A stretch of DNA of 64,000 nt from positions 1-64,000 of the forward strand of contig JAIWNI010000084.1 of NCBI GenBank assembly GCA_025331435.1. Direction: 5' to 3'. Each line of letters begins with the position of its first letter. The stretch's first letter is position 1. The position numbers and the translations under genes were made by a program. Positions 35,442-45,872 of the stretch are shown here, one piece after another. The notes below the pieces were generated by a model. The model did no database searches and was not told where the DNA came from. It worked only from the letters and a program-made list of their open reading frames with translations. This DNA is from Choanephora cucurbitarum (lineage: Eukaryota > Mucoromycota > Mucoromycetes > Mucorales > Choanephoraceae).

Positions 35442-35766
35442 TCAGCTTTTGAATTGGCTGGGAGGGAACAAGATGCATTATAAACTTCAAGGTTGTTATA
35501 CCTGGCTTCATAAAGCATGAATTATATCACAAATAAAATTTGAATAAGACTATATCAATTCAAAGTGTCTTTCAGTCTGAGCAAAGTTCTCTAAAAGTGT
35601 GTACATTTGTTACAAAAACATATGATTATTCTCTATTAGATCAACAATAATAATTCAATCTGTTGGCATAGCCCTCTTCTACTTATTTTGTTATTTACAA
35701 ACACTTGTAAAGAAAAACGTTCAAGTTTCTTTCCTCTTTTTTTTTTAATCATAGAATGTACAATAT
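35442..35766. other. Convergent 3' spacer between polygalacturonase and Vac7 genes
   Basis: About 325 bp holding both 3' untranslated regions. AATAAA-like signals occur on the plus strand (ACAAATAAAATTTG at about 35528). No gene was seen. Confidence 0.45.
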
Positions 35767-37753
35767 TTAATATTCATCACAAATGGATTGTTCAGGTGCA
35801 GGTGCTTCATTTACAATACCTGTGGCTGGATCTACCTGAACAACTTTACATACTCTTGCGAAATAGGTTTTGGTATTTAAAAAAGGGAATAATTGATATC
35901 GTAAGACACCTCGAAGGGTCAACTCATAGGGGTATCGAATCAGTAGAGACCTACAAACATACCGTTAACGATACAATATATTGCGAGCTAAATCGCTACC
36001 CATCCTACCATCTCTCATTGCCTGATAGATCATCTTTTGTCTGTCCTGGGTTCTTGATCTGGATCTGACTTGTGGAAACGCTTGTTTTAGATGTAAAGTA
36101 AAGTAATGAGGAAGCTTCAAAAATCAAAGGGTTATCTAGCTTTTCAATACTACCCAGGTATTCTATATTTTCTCAAAAAAAAAAGTTAGCAGTGTTAAAC
36201 ACAAACATAGTCTATGATTTACCATGTTTAAAAGTGGATTCTTTGTAAGTAGCGTTTTGCACTCGTGTTGGAACATAGTGACTAGCGGCAAACATACTGA
36301 TGACCGCATGTGATACCTGTACACTCCAGCTGTTTGTGTTTCTATGATCATTGTCACTTGGCATTTTCTTTCGATTTAATATTTCACTAAAGTCAGTTTG
36401 TTTACCTAGCTCTAACATGAAGATCAAACATCAGCTGCTTTTGCGTTCCTAATACATTTCCAAATGATATGATTTCAACTGACTGCAATGGGCTTGCAAC
36501 TGCCATGATGACCAACGCTACTAAAGTACTTATAGAGAACAATAAAGTCAACCACCAATAGCAGACCATGCTTCTCAAAGAGGAGCATGTAGACTGTCTT
36601 CTTCTTCTAAAGCAGAATGTGAGCTTCTAATCTCTTTTGTTCAACACTGTTCCTTACCTTTGTTTTTTACTATATGAACTTCTTTGAGAGGGATAATGCA
36701 AAAGAGATAAACTTTCATCATTTTCTTCGTCGCTTTCACTTGAAGAACACCGGTAATGATAGCCTCGATATTGACCTTGCTTTTCTAGTTTAGAGGGAAA
36801 AGAAGCATATCTATAAGAGTTCTTGAACCCCATGTCAGGTAGTTCGGAAATAGCAGATCTCAAACCAGGACGACGAGGTTTGTGGCGATTATAGTCGGAG
36901 AAGTAGCTTCCGGAGTCATCTTGAAAGCTTCCTACTAAACAAATTTTAATACTCAAAAGATGGATGGCTGAAAATATATTTGGTACCTGAAATTTCAAAA
37001 GGCGACATAGGCGGAGAAGGTCCTGGATATAACTTGTGGAGCGTTGGATAAACATATCCGCTGTCGCATGAATCTAAATAATCAATCCTTTTGATTTTAA
37101 TAATCGATTTTCTTCTAATAGTTATAGTCATGAGAACGTTTTTTTGAAGAAAAAAAATCGAGTCTAACCATCTACATCCAGTACAGCTTCACTAAGGTTT
37201 TTTGCAAACACATCTGTAGGCGTGATATGTTGCTTCTTAGTTTTGCTTTTAGGTTTTGCCTTTTTCTTTGTGTTGCTTGTGGGTTCACTGAAAGAACGTA
37301 CGCTTTTGACATCACTCTACATGAATTTTTTCAGTACATTCAATTTTTGTTGATAAAAAAAAATAGAGTGCATCAAACCTGTGACCCTCCCCATTTAGTC
37401 ACATTACTGGAGCCGCCGTTGTTATCAACAATAAACGAGACTGGTTCAACCGTGATTTTTGAGTTTTTCGAGAGTCCCGTTGTGTTATCGAGTGCAGGAT
37501 ATCGATGGGCGTCAAAACTATGCATTGTATGTAACTTTGGTCGAGAAATAGTGCCAGAGAGTGATTCGACAGACCGAACAGAGTTGAGATGCTGCTTGTT
37601 ACCTAGATTTTGATTTTTTACTGCTCTGTTTGCAGAAGTCATTGGTACATTCAATGAATTGGCATCTACTTGTTGATTTTGCAACGATGTGGATACAGGA
37701 CTACTCATTTCTTTGTTCCTGTTGCTAGTATTGTTTGTGGGTGTAGTTGACAT
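35767..37753 (-). CDS. VAC7: Vac7-family vacuolar membrane protein
   Basis: In yeast Vac7 activates the PI3P 5-kinase Fab1 at the vacuole and controls vacuole size. Eight exons: 37379-37753, 37169-37316, 36987-37073, 36658-36931, 36406-36606, 36223-36341, 36009-36162 and 35767-35950; 513 aa, all junctions in frame. The N-terminal half is disordered and polar. One membrane segment follows a basic stretch (SMVCYWWLTLLFSISTLVAL). The lumenal domain is LEA-like: SVEIISFGNVLGTQ, VQVSHAVISMFAASHYVP, then RGVLRYQLFPFLN and ARVCKVVQVDPATGIV, typical of fungal Vac7. Shorter than yeast Vac7 (1165 aa), with a reduced N-terminus. Assignment rests on the C-terminal architecture. Confidence 0.82.
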
Positions 37754-38836
37754 GTTGAGTTATTGTATATAGGAGGCAAAAATCAAAAACTGAAAGAAAC
37801 AGAATGACAACAATAAGAAGGCGGAAAAGGAAGAACAGAAATTGATTAAATGAAAGAAAAAAGAAAAAGTTGGTTTCTGTTTATTGTTACTTTAGATTTT
37901 ACGACATTTGATTTGCGGGGACTGAAACATGTCTGCACACAGAAAATAATGCGTACCTTATTATTGTTTATTTTAGCTCACACTCAAGAAAAGGTGTGAT
38001 GCTGTGAAAATGATAAGAAACATGTCAATACTACAATGAACGGTTTAAGGATACGATGACATCTATGAAACACTATGAGCTTAAGGTTGGTTACTGAAAA
38101 AATGAGAGAGAGGGTCATGTGCTTGAGTCAAAAATGAGTTTGAACAGCCTCTTGTAAACTCAAATCAAAGCCAGAGAAAAAAAAAGGTGGAATTTGTTGT
38201 GTTCAGAAAGATGTATCGTTAACTTGCAAATCTTGAAGACAAGAAGTTTATCCTTGCTTCATCATTCAGTAGAGTGTATTTAAAGAAAGACAGGCAAAGG
38301 CACCTTGTGCCTAAAAGTTTAGGATACATACACAAAGGTTAAAAAAAATCAATAAATTCCAGGAATAGAAAACACATCTTACAATTTAGCCCGATCTAAC
38401 TGAAAAAAGCTAGAAAAGTCAGACTCTAAATCTGGGTAAGGGAAAGAAGACAGAAGGATCAATGGAAGCTGAGAAATCAATTCTATCCTATCATGGCATG
38501 TTCAATACAAACAAATGAGAGCATTGGACGCAATGGACAGGCAAAGAAATAAAGCAAAAGTCCATTGCGTTCTAGAAAACCTTAAAAGACAATGGTTGGT
38601 GGGTGCAGCTTTTCAACCTTTTCTTTTTCTTTAAAGCAAAGGTAACAAGAGGAACCGTGCCCAAACACCAAAGGACATTACCAAACTGAGATAAAGTTGT
38701 ATACAAAAATAAACTCAACCCGTTAAACAAAAAAGGTTGTCATTATTTCATCAATGCTCTCTCTATCTTTTTTTTTTACTGTGCTGAATCGATCTTTATT
38801 GTATAATAAAAAAAAAGCTTCAATTGGCCTTAATAA
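37754..38836. other. 1.1-kb intergenic region
   Basis: Holds the Vac7 promoter side (right of 37753) and the 3' flank of the PNPOx-like gene. Poly-T/AAAA tracts near 38770-38815. No gene-like frame. Confidence 0.5.
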
Positions 38837-39605
38837 CTATAGCATTGATTTCATGCTACCTGTCTGAATAGAATAGTAATGAACAGACTCAACAGTGATG
38901 GCCAACAAAGCGAATTTATCGTATGATTGTTCCAACAAATCTTGTATTTCATCATTCTGGAACCATCCCGTTTTTGGATCTACACTTTTGATCTCAAGCT
39001 CTTTATCACTATGAATCATATCCGATCTTAGTGAAGTATTGCACTGAATAAACTGACGGATCCTTTCCGCATTCCAGCTAAACTCTTCTCGGCCTTCTTG
39101 GTGTTTCAAGAAAGCTTGTAAACTGAGACTGTTTTCCTTGTTGTCAGCATCTGGTTGTTGCTCTTTTCTTGTCACGCTTGAGCTTAAATGACCGAGTTTT
39201 TTTTCATCAAGATATTTATCAATGATATCAACTGTACCACCAATCCGGAACTGTTCCCCTGTACCATCCATATACCTTTCATCATCATTTAATTTGTTTT
39301 TACTTCTTCTTTTTTTTTCTTGTTACTTACCAATTTATCTCTGCTTTAGGATTGTTCTGAAGTTCCTTGACTTTAGCTGAACTTTGCTTGGTAATCACGA
39401 CAAGTATGTTGCTTTGCCAGCCTATTTCTTCCTTATGATGTTCACCTGCAAATCCTCTTATGACTACAGTTCTTACAGCTGGCGTGTTATTTTCGCGAAC
39501 AGTTGCTAAAGAGGCATAGGTAGCTGATGTACCCATCTTCTTGATGTTTTCTTGAAGTGATGATTGAATTGCCTTTTTCCAGTCGGGAACCATTGGAATT
39601 CTCAT
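38837..39605 (-). CDS. FMN-binding pyridoxamine 5'-phosphate oxidase-like protein (Alr4036 type)
   Basis: Exons 39331-39605 and 38837-39275, 237 aa. The N-terminal half has the split-barrel signature of this family: MVPDWKKAIQSSLQEN, YASLATV, AVRTVVIRGF and KAEINW/YMDGTGEQFRIGG, the last formed across an intron with a GAAAG|G acceptor. The C-terminal part keeps EFSWNAERIRQF and FALLAITVESVHYY, related to the C-terminal region of pyridoxamine-phosphate oxidases. The protein probably binds FMN; true PNPOx activity is not implied, as many homologues are uncharacterised. The start at 39605 was chosen because upstream in-frame sequence is a low-complexity Phe-rich translation of the T-rich leader. 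Confidence 0.85.
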
Positions 39606-40042
39606 GAATTTGATGGTGTTTAAGCAAAAAAAAAAAGAAAGAAAAAAGAACAATTTTACAATAGGCGACTTTATTCAGATTTCTAAAGCCTTGTCTTACA
39701 AACTCGATTTACTTCAAATCGACTTTTAGGAGATGTCTCGGTTAAATAACTGAGCAGTTTGAATTTCGCTCTTTAAATGAATTTGAGCAATCAGCTATCC
39801 ACCCTACAACAATTTGCATTAATGATAAGAAAAAAAGGTTTGGTTGATTATGGCTCCCAATTCCAATAAAGCGCGCAAGATATGTTTATCTGCTATATTT
39901 GGTGATTTATCTGCATGATCGCGGTTGTATGAGTAGGTGCTTTATCAGGAGCAATAAAAATCAGCAAAAATGACCTGATGGAGATGGCTTTTTTCAACGT
40001 TTAAAATCCTTTAGAAAACTTTTGATTTTTTTTATGTTGAAT

Positions 40043-40497
40043 ATCTCATAAAGCAATGCATTTGAGTGTCTAATGTAACAGCCAAGTTCTCACTGCTGAT
40101 TTAGCAGAAGCCTTAGTATCACTCCTGAACTCACGATGTCATCTGTTTTGTCTGGAAGTGATGTGACCTACTGTCTTGTCTGAACTGAAAGGAACACCAA
40201 AGTTGTCTTGTTTGTGTAGCGATGCGAGAGTCATAAAGCTGGCCTACTATAAGCAATTGCTTAGAGTTAGACAATACAAGATGTGACTGAAGATCACACA
40301 CATTGTGCATCATGGACCGAGCCTTTTCTTTATCACCGAATCAAACGATATACATAAGGACATATGCTGTTCAGCCAAAAGAAAACTCGGAAAGTCTTTC
40401 ACTTGGCAAACTTAGTTAAATATTAGTTGTATGTACTTTGCTTGTTTTTTATTATTATTGCTTCTGACAAGACACCCACCCATACAACAACAATAGT
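40043..40497. repeat. Repeat unit A-B, left copy
   Basis: A 455-bp unit. The first part (A, 40043-40213) recurs in direct orientation at 43435-43606 and the second part (B, 40215-40497) recurs inverted at 43030-43305, each at roughly 90% identity by eye. A short minus-strand frame (40131-40313, MMHNVCDLQSHLV...) spans the A/B boundary, so the left copy may be the original arrangement. Confidence 0.85.
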
Positions 40498-41439
40498 AGA
40501 TTTCTTTGTGAAATATTAACCTGACAATGATGGATGAAATTTTGAAAATTTGTCCTGGCTACTATAGATTGTTTGGATTGTTTAATGAGTTACTAAAAAT
40601 GTTTCCAATTAAGTGTATATTACTTTGATCATCATTCTGATGAATTGTTTAGTCGCTCAATAAGAAGAGAAACTTCAAGAAATAGAACTCTTAGGCACAG
40701 AATTTTATTAGACGGTGTCCTAAAAGACAGAACATCAAGAGAAAGATAACAAGGGATATCGACTCGAGAGACAGTGGTCCAGAAAAAGAATCTCCAAAGA
40801 GCATATTTTTTTTTGAAACTTTTGCATTTTACTATAAAACCAAACAGCTGATTAAAGAGAACCGACTGAAGCGAGAAAAAAAATGATGACAGAAACTGAT
40901 ATACGCAAATGGAGGATTGAGCAACTTGATCTCCAAAGAAGAGTTTAAAAAAGAACTTGAAGTTCTTTCAGAGCAACTCAAGCTTCCTCGAACTCAAATG
41001 AAATTAGGAGGATAGAAGATATATTTCTATCTGCATATGTGCTGAGTGTATTCTGACTTGCAATGAATTAGCACCAGTTTAGAGATGACTAGGTGGGCCG
41101 CTGCTTGTTTTTTGTGAAGACTATATACGTTATCTGGAGAGATAAAACTAAATAAAGCTGGTCTGAAGAAGCTCGATGGCTATTCTTGAAGATCTGAAAA
41201 TAAGCTTTTTCACCTCAAAGATCTAGTGTCTAAGATGAACCTTATAGTTTTCTTGCTCCGCGTATATCGGGCGTTGGTTATGTGTCACTTTAATTGTAGA
41301 GGAGTTAATAGGAACAAGAAAAGTGGACTGGCGGCATAAACTAGGAAGTAAATCCCTTTCCCTTCTTCTTTATTGTATGTCTTTACTCTTCTTCTCTTGT
41401 CTTAAAAAAAAGGAAAAGGAAGAGATGATCACGTCATAA

Positions 41440-42110
41440 GCGCGTGAGAATTGCTCTACCAAAGTGACTGCGACAAAAATTTCAGTAGGGACCCTGCTTT
41501 TGGAGGGCAAGGAAAAAAAAAAGGTATAAAAAGGGTCCTTTCTCTGCTGTTTTTTTGTTTCCTTATCCTAACCCCGATTATGGTACGTTTGAACAACGGT
41601 CGGTTCACCTTACAGAAAAAACGTTGTATAGTTGCGTTCTGGCCCCTAAAGAGGATTCGCTTATACCGTTCCATTATGTTTGGTGCTGAGATGTTGATGC
41701 GCGGACTGACGGGTATAGCTGTTCATAGTCCTCACGAGAAGCATTCCAATCTTCGTAGTGGAATCTTTATTAAGGTTCTTTTCGAGAGGCATTCCATACC
41801 TCGTAGAAAGGGACTGCAACAGCGGCTTTGTCTAAAAGGCTGTGGCATACACCTGACACTTAAAAATGGCTGTGGATCGCTTTTGGCGACTTGGCTTGGC
41901 TTTCCTTCCTGCGAGGCGCCTTGACATGCAAAACTAGCCGGTGGACGACGATGAAGTTACTGCGCTCCTTTTAGATAGGGGTCCTCCGTGTGATCCGACC
42001 TATAAGCGACTTCTACGCAGGGAAGCCCAACTTATTAACGGTGATGGAGTATTCTTTTTCCTCCTTCTGGGAGGTTTTTGGCACGGACTTCGGTCGGTGT
42101 GAAATTCCTA
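41440..42110. other. GC-richer island, possible retroelement remnant or RNA gene
   Basis: Base composition changes abruptly from AT-rich flanks to a more balanced sequence. TATAAAA lies at 41525-41531. Two imperfect ~22-bp repeats, ~47 bp apart, share GCATTCCA..CTTCGTAG-like sequence (about 41740 and 41790). On the minus strand two frames contain a repeated WNASR peptide with frame breaks. An open plus frame (41451-41924) has no recognisable domain. I cannot identify it. Confidence 0.4.
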
Positions 42111-42783
42111 AAGAAAATGAAAATAATGACTTTATTTGAGAAAATCAAAGGCTTGTGTATAAAGAGGAAAGGAGTGTTTTTTCTTGTCAATATGAGTACT
42201 TTACCAACAGTTTGTTGACTATTGAATAATACGTTCATTTGCAATACAATATGAACATAAAAAAAGAAGAAAGGTTTTTGGCCTATTGTTGCTTTATTTA
42301 TCTGATATGTTCATGCTTGAGAGATCTAGTTGAGGAGAAAAAGCTACATCTCTACTATCTCAAGAGATTGAGTTCAGGCGTTCTCTGTAAGGAAGTAAAT
42401 GATATGAGCTTCGCTGTTGTACTTTAAGACTCATAGACACGAAGACTTCTTTTTATTTGTAACTGTGCAGTCAATCAGTGTACGTCTCCAACGATCGACG
42501 ATCCCTGACTTCTCTAATCTGTTTAGTGACTTGATAAATATTGGCGTTGACTTGTTCTTTTATTGATATAGACTATTTGTTCTTTTGCTTCAAGTGCATG
42601 ACAAAGACAGATCAGTAAAAGTTTGTCCACGATGCGCGATTTCTGAAAGTTTTGGAAATGGTAAATGGAAAACTATATTTCTCGTGTAGTAAAACACAAC
42701 TTGAACGCAACTCTTGTGATTCAAAGCAGCACGTACTATTCAAGACACAAACTGATGTTATGTCAACCGTACTTCATTCACGA

Positions 42784-43014
42784 TTAGGAGTCAAGTGGAA
42801 AAACTGAGCTTAATGTAGTATTCAAATATGGAAAGTAAAGGAGGTTCAAAAACACACTTTGTGATGCTTGGTCAGTAACTACAAACTGTCTCTCTTCATT
42901 AAAGACGACAGGCTTGTTGTCTGAAACAGTTTCTACGTCCTCACTTTCATCAGCCACGATCTCACGTTCCTCATGGATCGCAGGAGGGATATCCTTGCTA
43001 ACAAGCCCATCCAC
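42784..43014 (-). pseudogene. Acidic coding-like fragment next to repeat B2
   Basis: A 76-residue open frame, KVDGLVSKDIPPAIHEERE and then ADESEDVETVSDNKPVVF, ends at 42784. Composition is protein-like (acidic, few hydrophobics), but the first residues abut the repeat boundary at ~43030 and no partner exon is visible. Probably a truncated piece of a gene interrupted by the repeat. Low confidence. Confidence 0.25.
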
Positions 43015-43029
43015 TTTAAAGGGTACCTT

Positions 43030-43305
43030 ATTGTTATATAGGCGGGTGTCTTGTCAGAAGCAATAATAATAAAAAACAAGCAAAGTACATGCAACTAATA
43101 TTTAACTAAGTTTGCCAAGTGAAAGACTTTCCGAGTTTTCTTTTGGCTGAACAGCATATGTCCTTATGTATATCGTTTGATTCGGTGATAAAGAAAAGGC
43201 TCGGTCCATGATGCACAATGTGTGTGATCTTCAGTCACATCTTGTATCGCCTAACTCTAAGCAATTGCTTATAGTAGGCCAGCTTTATGACTCTTGCATT
43301 ACTAC
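43030..43305. repeat. Repeat unit B, inverted right copy
   Basis: Reverse complement of 40215-40497; matches run through GCAATTGCTTATAGTAGGCC and AAACTCGG/CCGAGTTT landmarks. Flanked on the left by an acidic coding-like fragment and on the right by 130 bp of unrelated DNA before unit A2. Confidence 0.85.
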
Positions 43306-43434
43306 ATGCTGAATGTGTGCTATGGTTTTTTGGATTTTTCTTTTCTTTCTTAATTTCTCTTAGATGTTGGTGTTGTATAGAACAACAGAAATATATGTTA
43401 TTCCCCTCTGTTTAGACTCAGAAAGTGAACAAAC

Positions 43435-43606
43435 ATCTTATAAAGTAATGCATTCGAGTGTCTAATGTAACAGCCAAGTCCTTACTGCTGATTTAGCAGA
43501 AGCCTTAGTATCACCCCTGAACTCACGATGCCATGTGTTTTGTCTGGAAGTGATGTGACCTACTGTCTTTTGTTAACTGAAAGGAACGCTAAAGTTGTCT
43601 TGTTTT
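43435..43606. repeat. Repeat unit A, direct right copy
   Basis: Direct copy of 40043-40213, sharing GTCTAATGTAACAGCCAAGT and GCTGATTTAGCAGAAGCC with a few substitutions. In the left copy it is joined directly to B; here the order and orientation differ, showing a rearrangement after duplication. Confidence 0.85.
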
Positions 43607-43789
43607 TGATTCACTTCGATTATTATTTTATCATCACTTGTAATATATTGAAAAATCGAATGAAAAGAATTAGTATCACATGACCTGGCTTGCTTATGTT
43701 TAATTTTCATTATCTCGATTTTAAATGAACAGAGTTTCTTAAACCTGTTTGAATTGTGGGTCTTTGTTCTTTTTTTCTTTTCATTCTAG

Positions 43790-45872
43790 ATTCGCAACAT
43801 GTGGGACTTGCCAAGTAAGCATCAACGCGTAACTGGAAGCACCATAACACTCGTCTAACTCATAAACAATTTTATCTTTTTTTTTTTAGGCGCGACCAAG
43901 AGCTGCATATATTTCGGACTTTGGTCATCTCTAACCTTTTGATCTTGACCCAATGGACAACGTTTGTACTGACTACACTATAAAGCAACGTGAAAGCGAG
44001 CTATTCCCTTGGTGCACTTTGCAAAATAAGTTTTGGATGAGCTACTGCAAGGCTGGCACCACCCACTCTTTTTTTTTTTTGGACAACTTTGTTTGAAGAG
44101 TTGAGTACAAAAGGTCGCCACTTTAAAGATAGCCTTAGGCGATATTTCTTTGAGACGCGAAACTGGCAACAATAATCTTGGTCATATGCTTTTCCAAATT
44201 CATGACCAGATGTATCCTATGCAGGGTTCCCCTCCTTTTTTTTTATCTGAAGAGAGATAACTATACAAGATATGCTCAACTTTATATATCCTTGATCCTT
44301 AGCTTGCAACCTCACTTGGAGCAAGCGACAACAACGATTTGGATAAGGAAGCCACAAGTAACTTGTGAAGTTCCATGAACAAAAGCTCCTTTATGTTCGG
44401 TTGTATTAAGGCTGAACATGAACTTTTTCATGAATGCTGGAAATAGTGAAAGCAAATCATTTTTTTTTTTTTGTTTGAATCCATCCTTCAGCGAGGATTG
44501 CTCTAGTAGCTGGATCAGGTAAACACACTGAAAATCTTTTTACTTCTGATGAAGTTGTTGGTAATAATGCAAAACTTAAGAGCTAACATTGACTCTTTTT
44601 TTACGCTTGTGTAGAACGTAATTGGTTAAAACAAGATGCATCTTTTGATTCTCTTGATATTCAAGAGATCAACTCTTGCAACATAAACTATTTGCATGGC
44701 AATGGTCAGCTATACCGGGGAGGAAATGTCATCCTCTCCTCTGACGGAAAAACTCCAGAAGTTTAGAGACACGAATATTTTAGGCGCTCAAGAGAACAAG
44801 GTTCTTAACGACATTCGCATCTTGTAAGTAAATAACTACTTGTAGCAGTTTCTCAACTGTTTATCTTACCAAACTCAAATAGATCACTTTCGTTCATTCT
44901 TGTCTTTGGCCATAGTTTGAAAGATGTGCCAAGGCTTTGCGAATATGTGAGAACTGCGCCAATCTTTGTCGTATGGCGGATATTCCTTGCGTCCGAAACG
45001 TCCAAGAGGTCACCATGGCTCTTATCACCGCTCAACAAGTAAGTTACTGATAACTAGCTAGGACTTGTAGTAAATTCCATATACTGAGTATTGTATTACT
45101 TTTGTTTAAACAAAAAAGGAATATCTGTTGAGCAACTTCAACTTGAATGACCTCCGCTTTCCTTGCCATTTGGCCCCCAGGATTATCCCAATCAATCATG
45201 GCAAGATTCTTCGACAGCCTCTGTTCTTGGCATGATATACATCATGCCTAACAGAGTGTCAGTTCATAGCACAAGCTGCAAGTCCTATGATCATGCCACT
45301 GTTTTCAGGCACGCAAGATGATGAAGCTTCAATGTAAGAAGCGCTATAAGATTTTAGCCAAATAGGACTATTCAGGTTTTGATAAGGCAATAATATCAAA
45401 ATCTGACTACAAGCCAGATATACTTGTCCTTTGAAAGTGGACTTCTTCGTTTGCGAAGTAAAGAAGCCTGGTTGTTCCGGCAACAAACACGAATCTGACT
45501 TTGCCAAAGTGCATAGAGAGATAGATTGTCAAGTGTCTGTAGGAATCAGTGACCCAAAATCTTTCTCGCTGCTAGTTGAAGGTAAGAAAAAAAAAAGCTT
45601 GTCAGTTCGAAAACGATCACCTGTCTGACTTGTTGTTTTGTTTTAGGATTTGACTGCTACCTGTATCAAATGAGCCTGAAAAATAGTGGTCAATATTTCT
45701 CTCGTTTACTTACTCAATTTCGCACAATCAGAGATGCAAATGATTTGATGCTGCTAGTTCCGATGATTAACACATTGTCTTTCCTAAATGTAAGTCGATG
45801 TTGTCAAATCCAATGAGCAATAATTAACGCCTCGCTAGGATCAACTCCGAGAATTAAAGACTCTACAATGAA
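43790..45872 (+). pseudogene. Decayed Mucorales-type gene with a PD-(D/E)XK-like motif
   Basis: Plus-strand exon-like pieces with good introns but a broken frame. The piece at 44700-44826 (SPLTEKLQKFRDTNILG) ends in a GTAAGT donor, and that at 44915-45038 in another. At 45400-45587 SDYKPDILVL is followed, after a one-base frameshift near 45434, by KVDFFVCEVKKPGCSGNK and DCQVSVGISDPKSFSLLVEG. An intron at 45582-45645 (GTAAGA...TTTTAG) leads to FDCYLYQMSLKNSGQYFSRL, and a last intron to DQLRELKTLQ and a stop near 45872. The PD...E-V-K spacing resembles the catalytic core of PD-(D/E)XK nucleases. I associate such proteins with large uncharacterised Mucorales families, from memory. Probably a pseudogene. 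Confidence 0.45.

Larger units (their letters stand above)
39606..43790. other. Degenerate repeat-rich region
   Basis: Over 4 kb without an intact gene. It contains repeat copies A1-B1 (40043-40497) and B2/A2 (43030-43606), decayed coding-like sequence around 40690-41180 (for example EEFKKELEVLSEQLK near 40935 in one frame, with stops on both sides), the GC-rich island at 41440-42110, and an acidic fragment at 42784-43014. Taken together this looks like a graveyard of mobile or lineage-specific sequence. Confidence 0.6.

Noticed and set aside
41451..41924. 157-codon plus-strand ORF in the GC-rich island
   Set aside because: No domain, no continuity with flanking exons, and the opposite strand looks at least as coding-like; kept only as part of the island.
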